Origin: Amphibalanus amphitrite
Taxonomy: Eukaryota; Arthropoda; Thecostraca; Balanomorpha; Balanidae
Length of the DNA stretch: 64,000 bases
Assembly (NCBI RefSeq): GCF_019059575.1
Contig: NW_024881536.1
Coordinates: forward strand, 1,488,001 to 1,552,000
Direction of reading: 5' to 3'
This document shows, piece by piece, positions 52,558-63,579 of this stretch; the first letter of the stretch is position 1, and every line of letters starts with the position of its first letter. The notes beneath the pieces were generated by a model. That model did no database searches. It was not told the origin of the DNA and saw only the letters and a list, made by a program, of their open reading frames with translations. The position numbers and the translations under genes were made by a program.

Positions 52558-54068
52558 TCTCCCGCGTCTCCGTCTCAGAAAGTGATTTTGTGTCTGGGGA
52601 CCGGGACCTCGCCGGACCCCAGGCGAGGTCCTTTGAATGGTTAATTTAGGTCCTTTGGTTTCGTTTAGCCTTGCCCATTTCTTATGTCAGCGTCGCTATT
52701 TATATCCTATGACATACATGGAGGATGTTTAAGGTCGTAGAACAAATAACTGCCTGTAGAATTGAACATGGCATATGATGCCACTTTTATCAATCATACA
52801 CTGTTATGAGTTCCCGTGCCCTGCTTGTTCGTGCTTCGTTTTACATAACCATTTATTGTTTAGTCACATACGTTACCTTGGAATAGCTTCGTGTACCTTG
52901 TCTGTCTCGCTCACTGTAAATACAATGTATCTAAATCATATCGAGGGGAATTTGTATCATCTTCATGCTCCCGTCCCCTCCTTTTTCGTCCTTTATCAAT
53001 GTCTCGTCCCGCCCTCCGGGTCAAAGCGTTGGTCGACTCCAGTCGAGTGAACTCCGGAAATCTGCTGTCAAAGAGCGCAGCCCGTCTCTGGGGATGGACC
53101 GAGTGGTGCTGGCTCCCCAACTGGTGGCCGCCTCCGAGTTTTGACTTCAGCTCATTGTCTCCGTATCCGTACCCCTGTCGTCATCTGGTCCTGCAATAGC
53201 CATAGGTCACACACAGCAAAATACTCGTACATGAGAATGGAGTACACTTTTGGTTTGGCTAAGAAATGTCTGCTTCATTTCAGTAGCGGCGGAACACCTT
53301 AAATTAAGGGGGGGGGGGGGGGTACTGCCGACTTTTGGTCCCATTCTCTCTATGCAACGCCCATAGGGCTAATGTTAAAATGCCAAAATCAAAGAGGGGC
53401 ACGGTGCCCCGATGCCCTCCCCGTTCCGCCGCCTATGATTCATTTATCATATCTGCTTCCATTTCGCAAGCTGTTGATAGTCAGCCGCGACCTGAGCCGC
53501 GATGTGCGGACTACAGTCTCATTGGGCCTTGCTCGTGACCACTGGCCAGTCATATTTTGGGGTGATAAATGATAACCGATATGAATGAATGAACTTATTC
53601 ATCTCCGATATGTTTCCGTGTTCATTCAAGTTACATTGCAAATGATAATGTGAGCTGTATGATAGGTAAAGTAACCTTTTGAGGTCTGCTTTAGAAAAAG
53701 ATCCGATCTTTTTCTTGCTTCGTCCTCGAGACAAAGGGCGCGAACGTGTTTCTGGCAATATCTGCAAGAAATTGCTTTTAAATTAGTAGCAGCGTTCGCC
53801 AAATCGATACGGAAGGAATGTGGCGCAGCTGCTTCGTTTCCAGCGCCCTCTGTGTTTTGGTCACTGAACTCTATAATGGTTTTGGTGCTCGGGGACTGGG
53901 GTGTCCGTGTTTTGCGTTGCAAAGTTCAGCAAAAGTTCAGTGAATTTTTGATATTTAAGAAAATTAAGTGCATTTCAAGTGAGGATAGGTTCCGGCCTGA
54001 GTTAAATATTATCTTGTGGGAAACAAGTGGGATTTCGGATGCATTTGTGACTGAGTAACAAGATTGTC
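52558..54068. other. intergenic; no firm gene
   Basis: A G16 run lies near 53308-53323. On the minus strand 53922-53626 an ORF has a possible CxxC (SCRYCQKHVRALC) and could be a transposase remnant, but this is too weak to call. The right end should hold the PIGZ promoter and 5' UTR. Confidence 0.4.
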
Positions 54069-54129
54069 ATGAAGGCTAAACAGCCAACATCAAAACCTCA
54101 AAATGAAAAAGCCAAAATAAATCATTATG
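54069..54129 (+). CDS. PIGZ: PIGZ exon 1, cytosolic N-terminus
   Basis: ATG at 54069, then MKAKQPTSKPQNEKAKINHY and donor TATG/GTGAGT at 54129/54130, phase 1, fitting exon 2. A short basic tail before the first membrane span is plausible for an ER enzyme. An internal Met in exon 2 (NMLMLGF) is a possible alternative start. Confidence 0.75.
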
Positions 54130-55146
54130 GTGAGTAAAATATGAGTTATTTGTGTTTTGCTGTCAGTTTTAATCATTCTTTATGAAGCACCATAGTGAAA
54201 AACTTGACTTCAACTCTGGGTCAACTCGGGGATTGCCTGGGTATGATTGCCATCAGGAAAGTCTTGATCTGTTTGGTGAGCTTTGGTTTTTTGGTTTTGG
54301 TTGTTACTGTTAGTGGACATAACACATTAACCTACATAATTTACATATAAATAGGACTTGCTACTTTTTAAAGTCATATTGATGCACGTCTATTAATTTC
54401 ATTTAGTTACATATCTTATTGTGCTTTGTGAAGATAAATTTGTTTTTGTGCAACTGCAAGGCATGTAACATTGCAGCTCATTGTCCACTTCAGGCAGAGT
54501 TCAAATTAATTACAGTTAACCCTTTTTGCTAGATATTGATTAAGTGCTCGAATATCATTTACTTTAATTGAATTTCGACCTCAGTATTATATTATCTGAA
54601 TTCAGTCGGCTGGCTCATGGCTGGCCAGCTGGTGACATATTATAGCTTCCGTAGGTACTTATGGATTTAAGCATGGCAGTAGATAGACAGAAACACAAGA
54701 AATGGCACTAGTGGAGAAGTTGATAAATAGCTATTTGGTCTCTTATATTTAGCATTGATATACAACTGACAAGCTCTGCTAGCGCCATCATACGGCGGAA
54801 GCTGGCAAATAATCCAGTTAATACTGTGGCTCAAAGTTGTGGGGACTATGCCCCAATGGTGTGTCCCAAACTAACTTTCTGGGCTCACCAACTGGCATAA
54901 CTTTCCAACTATCTCTTCAGATTTTTAGAAATCCTCTTATCTTAGGTATTTTGCCTTCTTGTACACTGCTGTGCGATATCAAGCAGTGTTTTTATTTTTT
55001 AATTTGTTTTTCAGTTTCTCTGAGTGGTAAATGACAACATTCATATTTAGGTAATTGTTGCATGTTTGAATGTGTTAGCTACTTAAGTTATTAGGTAGGA
55101 ACCTTGTGAACAAATGTATTTATTAACATCATTCCACCCATTTCAG

Positions 55147-55302
55147 GCTACCCCTCCAACTCTAAAAACATGCTGATGCTGGGATTCGATGAACTAAGCC
55201 CACTCTATGTTTGCTTGGTTCTTCTGAGGTTCCTGCTCTGCATCATCCAGACTGGCTACATTCACCCAGATGAGTTTTTCCAGTCCTTGGAGCCAGTGGC
55301 AG
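55147..55302 (+). CDS. PIGZ: PIGZ exon 2, first membrane span and HPDE loop
   Basis: After TTTCAG it reads YPSNSKNMLMLGFDELSPLY, then a hydrophobic span, then QTGYIHPDEFFQSLEPVA. The HPDEFFQS luminal loop is the hallmark of GT22 GPI mannosyltransferases (PIGB, PIGZ, ALG9 and ALG12 group) and includes the catalytic Asp. The donor GCAG/GTAAGC at 55302/55303 leaves phase 1. Confidence 0.95.
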
Positions 55303-55438
55303 GTAAGCTATTTTATGCATTGCTTCTTGCTTAACAGGTATATTTGATGAGTCAGGCTAAAGTGCTTTCATTATACCATCATTTTCAGTTTTAACACCCA
55401 CCATATGTATTTCCGTATATTTTGATGATACCTACCAT

Positions 55439-55795
55439 TTTTTTTTTTTTAATAAATTTAGTCCGAACCTTTTGATGGGAAGGATTCACAAGGACAGAGC
55501 CACCGCTAAGCGAAGCTTGTTGCGATGACCCTGCCCTCTACCCTCCGATCGCGCAATTCCGATTCTATGGCAGAATTTAGAGCCCAAAGTTTAACGTGCG
55601 CACAAAGCCGCGCACGGCCGGTCCCCTCGCTGACTTCGCCTGGCTACGGCCTGCCACCAACCGCAACCATACCTGTCAGGAGGCCCATAAATGTCGAGCG
55701 CCCGTCGCGCTTCGAACCCGGACTGTCATAACCGGGAACGCGTGCTCTCACCACGCGGAGTCCAACGCTCTAACCAACTGAGCTACGGGACCGGC
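55439..55795 (-). mobile_element. tRNA-derived SINE in a PIGZ intron
   Basis: Reads on the minus strand: a tRNA-like head GGTCCCGTAGCTCAGTTGG (A box TAGCTCAGTTGG) starting near 55792, a B box GGTTCGAAGC near 55712, then a unique body and a 3' tail with an A-run (T12 at 55439-55450). A worn second copy is at 12130-12474. Confidence 0.9.
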
Positions 55796-56038
55796 GATCA
55801 TTTGGTTGTTCATTTGGCCTTTTAGTTAGATTACTTATGAGTTACCTATTGAATGGTTGTTCATCAAACTGATAATCTTTTTGCTGCATGGTTTTTAAGT
55901 GATCATTGGTGATCTGATGTGCTGCTGTCTCATTAAAGTGGCCCCATTATGCTGTCTAACGCCTATTGTCCCTGTGACACATGTAATGTCTGCGATCAGT
56001 GTGCAGTTCTGAGACGCCCCCCCCCCCCCCCCGTGCAG

Positions 56039-57762
56039 GCCAGTTTCTCGCTGTGAACGTGACGGTGCCGTGGGAGTTCTCCTCTCGGCTGCCGATCCGC
56101 AGCTGGAGCTCGCTGCTGCTCAGCTCTGGACTGCCAGTGCTGCTGCTGCGGCCCGCCAGCGCCGAACTGCTGCTGGCAGCGCCCCGGCTCTGGATGGCCC
56201 TGCTCTCGCTCTCCGTGGACGTGTGTGTGGCGGCCTGCGCGCGCCTGCTGGGCCGGCCGGCGCGCCGCTGTCTGGAGGCGCTGGCCGGCAGCCACGTGAT
56301 GCTCGTGTTCGCCACGCGCACCTTCTCCAACGCGCTGGAGCTGGCGCTGCTGGCCGCCCTGATGCTGGTGACGATGCGCAGTCTGGCGGCGTCGGGCCGC
56401 GCGGCGGAGGCCGAGGCGCGCCTGGAGCGCCGGCTGGCCGGCTCCCAGTACACGGTGCACCGGCTGCAGCTGGGCGAGGCGCGCGCCGCCGTGCGCCGCG
56501 CCGCCACCGCACACTGCGCCGCCGTCAGCGCGCTCCTCTGCGTCGGCGTGTTCGTGCGGCCGACGTTCGTGCTGTTCGCCGCCGCGCCGCTCCTCTACTG
56601 GCTGTTCCGCGGCGCCGGCGACGAGAAGGACAATCTGGTGCAGATGCGGCTGGTGCGCGTCGTGCCGATCTCGCTGGCCCTCGTCACGGCCATTGTCATC
56701 ATGGACTCGATGCTGTACGGCTGGATGTCGTTCGCCAACCTGATCGAGGGCACCGTCACCCTGGACCACGTGGTGCTGACGCCCTTCAACTTCATCGTCT
56801 ACAACGTCAAGTCTGCCAACCTGGCCTCTCACGGCGACCACTGGTGTCTGACGCACACGCTGGTCAATGTGCCGCTGCTGTTCGGTAGCCTGGGCGTCAT
56901 CGCGCTCGGCTCGTTCGTCCTGCACCTCAAGTCGTTCGCGCGCCACCTGCTCAACCTGGACCTGCACGTGACGACGTCGAGCGCGTTCCTGTCGGCCAGC
57001 TTCCTGTTGCCGCTGGTGCTGCTGTCGTGGTTCCCGCACCAGGAGCCGCGCTTCCTGCTGCCGCTGCTGGTGCCCGTGGTGCTGTTGTTCGCCGACCGGC
57101 TGGACGCCTCGCCGGGCCGCTGGCGCAACACGCGCCGCTTCCTGGTGCTGGCCTACTACTGCTGGAACGCCGCCTGCGTGCTGCTCTTCGGGTTCGTGCA
57201 CCAGGGCGGCGTGACGCCGGCGCTGGCGGCGCTGCAGCGCGCCCTGCCGGCCGACGGCGGCGCCACCGTCGTCTTCAGCCACACCTACATGCCGCCGCAG
57301 TCGCTGCTGCTGCGCTCAGATGTGGAGCTGCACGACCTGGCCGGTCGGCCGCTGCCCGAGGTGGCGCGCCTGCTGACCGACGTGACCGGCGCCAGCCGCG
57401 GCCGGCCCGTGTACCTGGCGCTGCCGGCGCCGCTCGAGGACCGGCTGACGGCGCTCACCAGGAGCTCGCTGCGGCTGCGGCCGACGCGCCGCTTCTGGCC
57501 GCACCTCAGCGTGGAGGCGGCGCCGTCGCTGGGCCAGGTGGCGCACCAGTGCCGGCGCGACTCGGCGCTGCGCGCGCTGACATGTCTGCTCGGCGGCATC
57601 GGCCGGCAGCTGAACCTGGTGCTGTTCGAGGTCACTGCCGTGTCACCGGCACCCACCGCCGCGGATCGGGACTCGGCTCGCGCCGCGCGCACCAGGACAC
57701 CGGAGCTCCACGCGACGGAGGAGGACGAGGAGATCGGGACCGTCGGGATCGGCGCGGCCTAG
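56039..57762 (+). CDS. PIGZ: PIGZ main exon, GPI mannosyltransferase 4
   Basis: Predicted to add the fourth mannose to GPI anchors in the ER membrane from dolichol-phosphate mannose. The exon follows a C-run and GTGCAG and continues GQFLAVNVTVPWEFSSRL. Diagnostic blocks are FATRTFSNALELALL, RPTFVLFAAAPLLYW, LTPFNFIVYNV, SWFPHQEPRFLLPLLVPVVL, FGFVHQGGVTPAL and FSHTYMPPQSLLL. HQEPRFLLPL, HQGG and HTYMPP fit PIGZ/SMP3 rather than PIGB (HKEFRF). About ten hydrophobic spans are seen. It ends with a variable charged tail and TAG at 57760-57762. The three exons sum to 647 codons including the stop. Codon use is strongly GC-rich. Confidence 0.95.
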
Positions 57763-58807
57763 CTCAGCTCGGTGGGTCGCGGCGCGGCCGGGGCGACTCA
57801 GAGTGGCCGGGGGATGAGTGGCCGGGGGGCTGAGCGGTCGCCTGAGGACAGGCTCAGTGGCGCTGGAGCGGCTTCAGTGTATTATCTGCCGCCTGCCCCA
57901 GAGAACCCCCAGTCAGACTCACAGCACGTTGGGCCGTCCACTCTACGAGGGACGGGTGTGATCCAGACCCGTTTACTTACAGTGTCTTATGCCGGATGAG
58001 GCCGGCTAGTTATTCACACATTCCACCAGCCGTTTTCCTGAGCACTTCGAGCTGCAAATGCTCTGCCGCTGTCCGGACCTGCGCTCGTTGAGCACTTCAT
58101 CACCTTCACTTTGGTCAGGTGGCCACACCCATCTGTGTGCGGCCGTGTGGTCCCGGGTTGTGCTGGGGCCGCGGCGCTGCTCGCCTCGAACAGACCCTTC
58201 CCGCTGCTCCACAATCGCCGCCTGTTTCGGAGTGCCGGAACCTTATCGAGCTGACGCTTACACCGGCTCTCGAAGGAGCCTTCACTCAAAATCATCGGTC
58301 GCCGCCGCTGCAGGAGCTAGATGATTTGCAGGTTCAGGTCATGGGTGGTTCGCGGGTGCTGTAAAATCATCGCTTGTGTTATTCTGTTAGTTTTTTAGAA
58401 AAATGCTGGGAGGCATCGAGTTGCTTTGCCTTTGTGCATACCAACCACGGCATAGCGCTTTGTCCAGATCTCAAAGATTACACATGTTTTGCTTTTGTAT
58501 CGTGATAGCACATTCTAGTCAAGCTGTTTCCGTCTAATTGAGCTTTGTGCTTCACCGCACGACGCAATTAGCCCTAGGCTATTACAATTATTTGTCATCT
58601 TCAAGTCATTGGCTGAAGTGATCCAATGCATTTTACGATTAATATATTTCGAGTGTTCGACTTGCACTTGCTCTTTTCCATTTCTGCCAACAGGGCTGCG
58701 TTTGCCTCTCGTAGGATAGTTGACGCTTGCCTGAGAGGCTCTGCACAGGTGTCGCCCTTTTTCCGTAATAGCTCGTAGCTAGACGCATCGAAACCGCGCT
58801 TTCAGTA
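57763..58807. other. PIGZ 3' flank; no gene seen
   Basis: A short GTGGCCGGGGG repeat lies just after the stop. Nothing else is supported. Confidence 0.4.
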
Positions 58808-59040
58808 CCGTAAGGTGGGGCTATTTGAGACAGGGGGGCTATTTGAGACAGTATTTAAAATTGTTATAAAATAAAAACCACTTGAAATTAATGCTTAATT
58901 TTTTGCTCAGGCGATTTACTGCTCGATTCCACACCTCCCTGAGTAAAAATATCACACAAAAATCAAACGATTTTCAGTTTATGGCGATTTTAAATACTGT
59001 CTCAAATAGCCCCACTGTCTCAAATAGCCCCACTTTACGG
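58808..59040. mobile_element. Tc1/mariner-like MITE
   Basis: TA on both sides (58806-58807, 59041-59042), inverted ends CCGTAAGGTGGGGCTATTTG and complement. The block GGGCTATTTGAGACAG is doubled at both ends. 233 bases. The tip CCGTAA and the end doublets match the plan of 34906-36022. Confidence 0.8.
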
Positions 59041-61190
59041 TACATTTAGCTTCATTCCACACCTTGTGTCCGAAGGAAACTTTCGTACCTTTCGTAGCTG
59101 TGATATCAGGCTAGCCGGAAATGACGGAACTGTGGATCGGTCAATTTTGATTTAGAATGGTGTACTGACGGCATTCACTGTCACGAGCGCAGTTTTCAAT
59201 CCGTGTGGGGTTTGGGAGGTGGCGTTTTCACACCTCTCGTTTTTCTCTGGCGAATTGACTGCCACCTGCTACCTAGCTGCTATCATCTGAAAAAAAAAAC
59301 TGCTGTGTGTCTCGGATTTTGGATATCGATCCGGTCAATTTCGCGACCTCCATTATATCAATGTAAGTGTAACTGCGCCATTTAAGAAGTCGTACTAAAC
59401 AGTAAAAGCTCAAACATCGTGAAGCAGGCATTGGAATGTGTCACGCAACGCCCCATCCTGAGTTTATCTTAGGAGGAAGATCATAAAAGGTCACCAGCAG
59501 TTTTTTTACGAGAACTTTTATTAGACCGATGAAACATTTTGGATGCGTTCAGCTGGAAGATATGGATCGACTGATATAAAACATTGTCTTTTTCAGTCAT
59601 GTCATGACCTTGACATTAGGTCAACTTTCCAAATTGATTTTTTAAGGTCAAAGTATATGTCGGTCGATGCGTCTCGACAAGATGCAATGTCGATAAAAAT
59701 CAATGTCGCATAATCTTTGTGTCTGAAATAGTCGCCCAAACAAACTTTTTCGACAAAACCGTCCATTTGGATGGTTTTCGCCCTGATGCGATTAAACCGT
59801 TGCTGAGGTGTTGACACAGAAATACCAGTAAAAGAGCCATCAAATGTTTTTCAGCGATAGTGAGGTGGCATTGTTTTCGAAAAAAATGTTAACTTTTTGT
59901 TTTAGTAAGGGAATAATCGACTAATTTCAATTCAAATTTCTTAGCAATCAATGAAATAACTCAACTCAGTCTCAAATCCTCACATCTCGTAACCTTCCGA
60001 TGTCTGCAAACAAGATTGTCGATAGTGTTTGCGAGCTGGAGATGCGACTATCAGTTTGGTTTGAGAAGATCCCTAGCAACTTCGTCGTGTTGCATTGCGC
60101 AGTGTCTTGATGAGCCCCTAGGAGGCGGACTGTGCCGCATTGCCACCGCCGATGGCTATTAACCCACTCCAGCTCGGCACGACGACCTTATCTAGTCGGC
60201 CGTCCCAGCATAGCGATCCTGAGAGCACCGTCAAAGCTGCTCCACTAGCACCGGCCAAATAACCCCGCCTTGCCTTTCTGAAAAGTTTCGCCTACACAGT
60301 CGTTACGGTTATATCTCAGGCAGCTTTTGCCAAATTGTCAGGGAACTCAGATTTGTTTTTCAATAGAAAAACACAATTGTAAAGAATAGTGTTTTGACTA
60401 TTGACAACAAACCTTCGGTTACGAAAATAAATGAGATTACTCTTGAAAACGCTGAACACCCTAAGCAATGGATCACAATGTCGATACCTATTTGTCTACA
60501 GCCTGAATTCTATATGCTATACCTACAATTTTTCGAACGGAAGCAAAAGTTACCATTTTCAAATCAAGTTCATGCTTTATTAATTTTGACGAAAATTACG
60601 AAAGGGAGAAAATTTTCCACGGATTAGTTCGACCAATGACATGAATAGAAGCTAGAATTATTTCATTCACTTTTGTCAGATATCGTAAAGGTGGGGGCGG
60701 CCAAACTATACTGCCGGTCAAATTACCCCATCCTCCCCTACACAGGTCGATCTGGCTCTGGCTGGATGTATATAGTTAGGTATTATTAGTGTCACCTTTA
60801 ACGCTTTCCCATAGACACATTGTCCTGCTGTTTATGATCTATAGGTATTTGTTGCTACTTCTCAACCTATCACGAGATGAAGTTGCATTTGTCAGGAACG
60901 CGTAATCTTTGCGACCCGTCACGAAAAGGTCTATACAAAGGTCGCACGTAATCTGGGATTCCACGATGACATTGCTGATATTGCTCTACATACCACTGCT
61001 GCTGGCTTCTTGGCTCGCTAAGCTCTGCCTTTGGCGGGTGCCAAAGGTTAATGAAATGCCAAGAGAGTGTTTTCGCTCGTCAGATGTGCTACTTGCCAGT
61101 GCCAAAGTGGGAAATTATCGACAGTGGCAGCATTTCGAGCTCTGGGAGGGGATCCCGGGACTTAAATTTCAAAACGATCCATGATATTAA
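59041..61190. other. intergenic; no gene seen
   Basis: AT-rich sequence. Around 59460-59800 it resembles TGACCTTGACC-type sequence inside the piggyBac-like element further right, so an old relative may be present. No coding region is supported. Confidence 0.4.
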
Positions 61191-62384
61191 CCCGCGCCCT
61201 GCTGGGGGGGGGGGGTGTTTGAACACCCCCCCTTGTGTTTTTTCGCGAATATCCCAAAAACGGCGGCGCTCCGCGCCGCCGTTTTTGGTACACCTTATCA
61301 TACATCAATTCTACACATGTTGTGAAAATTTCAGACCAAGGTCATTCAAGGTCAGGTCACCAGGTAACTTGAAGTGACCTCACCTCATAAAAAAACTTTC
61401 AATGTCTGTCATAGCTACACCGAGTGACCGATCGCTTTGAAACTTTCAGCGATTGCTAAGAGCAATAGCATGTACAAAATGTATATCTCAGAATTTTGAT
61501 ATCGATGACCTAAGGTCAGGTCAATTTTGCGACCTCCCCATTTTAAGTCAATGGGAGAAAATGAAATGAAATGCGCCTCTTTTGGATGAAAGACATTATA
61601 AACACTCCCAAACGCCGAATTACAAGTGGTTTAGACACACTGAACTTGAAAATGGTGTCCGTGACCCTTGTTTATGCCCTGAGGTCATCTTAGGTCACGA
61701 ATGGTTTCTAACAGTTTTTCGCAAATAACTTTTGATAGAGGCATGCTAGAGCGATGAAAACGCCTTAGATGTGTTCAGCTCGACGATACGGATCGACTGA
61801 TATGCAACATGACCCTTTCCGATCAGGTCATGACCTTGACCTGAGGTCAAATTTTCAAGTTGACCTTTCAAGGTCAAGTTATAGTTCATTCGATGCGTCT
61901 TGACGAGAGGAACACGATGCCGGTAAAAGTAAGCTTGAACAAGGCTTGGGTCAAAAGTTATTTCATAAAAACTGTTTTCGAAAAAAATCGGCTATTTTTG
62001 CAGTTTTTGCCCCCTGCAGGCAAAACCGTTGACGTTAGGTCAAATCTGAGAGAATTACTCAGAAAGGGCGTTAATAGGGCTATCGAATGCGCTTTTCCGC
62101 GGCGCTATAGCTCTATTGGTTCCCGAGTTATGCGTTGGCTTCTTGGAAATTTTTGACATTCGACCTGGAAATCGGCGAAATTTTGCCTTCAATGACCTCT
62201 GGTGACCTGACATTTGACCTGACCAAAAATAAGTGATTTCGTCATTATTTTTTACGCTCTTTCGAACGCCGCCTACCGCGTATCGCTACGTGGCCCAGGA
62301 GGCGAGTTACAAGGGGGGGGGGTGTTCAAACACCCCCCCCCCCCAGCAGGGCGTGGAAATCCAGGACCCCCAGCAGGGTGCGGG
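61191..62384. mobile_element. piggyBac-like non-autonomous element
   Basis: TTAA at 61187-61190 and 62385-62388; ends CCCGCGCCCTGCTGGGG and, on the other strand, CCCGCACCCTGCTGGGG. Subterminal hairpin GGGGGTGTTTGAACACCCCC on the left and its equivalent on the right. 1194 bases, rich in AAGGTCA motifs, no transposase. Confidence 0.85.
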
Positions 62385-62777
62385 TTAAACGTATGAGAAA
62401 GAAGGGAAGAGAGTAGGTATCATTTGTTCCCATCGTCAGCATGCTTACATATAAGATAGTCGTAACTGATGAGGACATTTTGCGTGCAAAGCTCGGCGGC
62501 ACGAACACCAATCGATGTCGGCGCCACGATGGAAGACTAACGACTATGTTTCCTTCGCCCAGTAAATCTGGCCTGCTATGCAGGCATAATGTTACCTAAT
62601 AAGATGATCACTGTAAAAAAGACTACCTATCCAGAAGCTCAATTTCCAGAAGCATCAATATAGCCTTATCTAGAACCGCGTACTATCCAGGACCGCACAC
62701 TGGCCATTTACCTAAAAGCCGTAAAATTCGGTCAGCTCCTCTCCGAGGGTGTGCAGTTGTGCTTAATTTGAACCATG
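62385..62777. other. no gene seen
   Basis: Unremarkable AT-rich stretch before the stop of the minus-strand exon. Confidence 0.4.
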
Positions 62778-62975
62778 TCAAAGCATTTTCTCACACTGCT
62801 GGCTGGAGCTTATCCTCGCTGATCCGCTGAGCTGGCCGGTTTCGGGGACCTCACGCGCCGCCTGGGCGCGCTCTGCGGTCGGGGATGTGTTGTGGGTCGC
62901 CGCGGTGACAGATACCCGTCCCTCCTTTTGTCGGTCCACCGGCTCCAGATACTGGCCGCTGCTCGGCGAACTGGA
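62778..62975 (-). CDS. possible C-terminal exon of an unidentified gene
   Basis: On the minus strand it reads SPSSGQYLEPVDRQKEGRVS, then VTAATHNTSPTAERAQAARE and ends SSSQQCEKML with a TGA at 62780-62778. The composition looks like a disordered protein tail. It follows the minisatellite and a CATCCAG acceptor near 62975. Its phase does not fit the simplest end of the exon at 63579-63365, so the join is unresolved. I do not recognise the family. Confidence 0.4.
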   Translation of the reverse strand, partial: SSSPSSGQYLEPVDRQKEGRVSVTAATHNTSPTAERAQAAREVPETGQLSGSARISSSQQCEKML

Positions 62976-63364
62976 TGTGTGACCGGCGCACCCCCGGGCT
63001 GTGACCGGGGGCACCCCCGGACTGTGACCGGACTGCACTCCCCGGACTGTGGTCTGTGACCACGACATTCCCCGGGCTGTGACCGGGGGCACCCCCAGGC
63101 TGTGACCGCGACATTCCCCGGGCTGTGACCGGGGGCACTCCCCGGACTGTGACCGGACTGCCCTCCCCGGACTGTGACCGGAGCACCCCCGGACTGTGAC
63201 CGGCGCACCCTCTGGACTGTGACCAGCGCACCCCTGGGCTGTGAGTTGTGACCGGGGGCACTCCCCGGACTGTGACCGGACTGCACTCCCCGGACTGTGA
63301 CCGCGGCACTCCCCGGGCTGTGACCGGGGACACTCCCCGGACTGTGACCGGGGGCCCGCGACAC
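62976..63364 (-). repeat. minisatellite forming most of an intron
   Basis: Minus-strand units of about 20-25 bases, GTCACAGTCCGGGGAGTG and GTCACAGCCCGGGGGTGC, roughly 18 copies. GGGGAGTGTCC in the units resembles the exon edge AAGGGAGTGTCGC at 63370-63360. An ORF reads through it, giving GHSPGS repeats. Confidence 0.88.
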
Positions 63365-63579
63365 TCCCTTAGCTGCAGAGCAGAGCTCCTGCCGTGAGAC
63401 CGCCGGCGAGCCGTGCGCCGCGATTATCTCCACAGGATTGCCGGCTATCTCGTCTGCTATGTCCTCGACATACTTGTTGTTTATGCATAATCTTAACGTT
63501 AATCTTCTTCTTTGAAATTCTTCCTTGATAGTCTTAGACGAATTGCGTCTTATTTTGTTGCTTTTCGTGCAAGTTTCAG
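63365..63579 (-). CDS. internal exon of an unidentified gene
   Basis: Open minus-strand frame reading TCTKSNKIRRNSSKTIKEEF, then QRRRLTLRLCINNKYVEDIA, DEIAGNPVEIIAAHGSPAVS and RQELCSAAKG. It looks like genuine protein: charged helices and an ordered NKYVEDIADEIAG stretch. The acceptor AAATAAACAG before 63579 is weak and the donor GGA/GTGTCG (63365/63364) is poor. I do not know the family. It may be the same gene as the exon at 62975-62778. Confidence 0.45.

Noticed and set aside
53626-53922. Minus-strand ORF with SCRYCQKHVRALC
   Set aside because: Possibly a transposase remnant, but only one Cys pair and no terminal repeats; too weak to list as a gene.
55705-55795. A functional tRNA gene
   Set aside because: It has A and B boxes but is joined to a SINE body with an A-tail, has a worn relative elsewhere, and no clean cloverleaf acceptor stem could be drawn.
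55996-57282. 428-codon minus-strand ORF opposite PIGZ
   Set aside because: Shadow of the GC-rich PIGZ exon; composition Gln/Arg/His-rich with no domain.
56039-57762. PIGB or ALG12 instead of PIGZ
   Set aside because: HQEPRFLLPL, HQGG and HTYMPP are PIGZ-type; PIGB carries HKEFRF-type sequence at that place.
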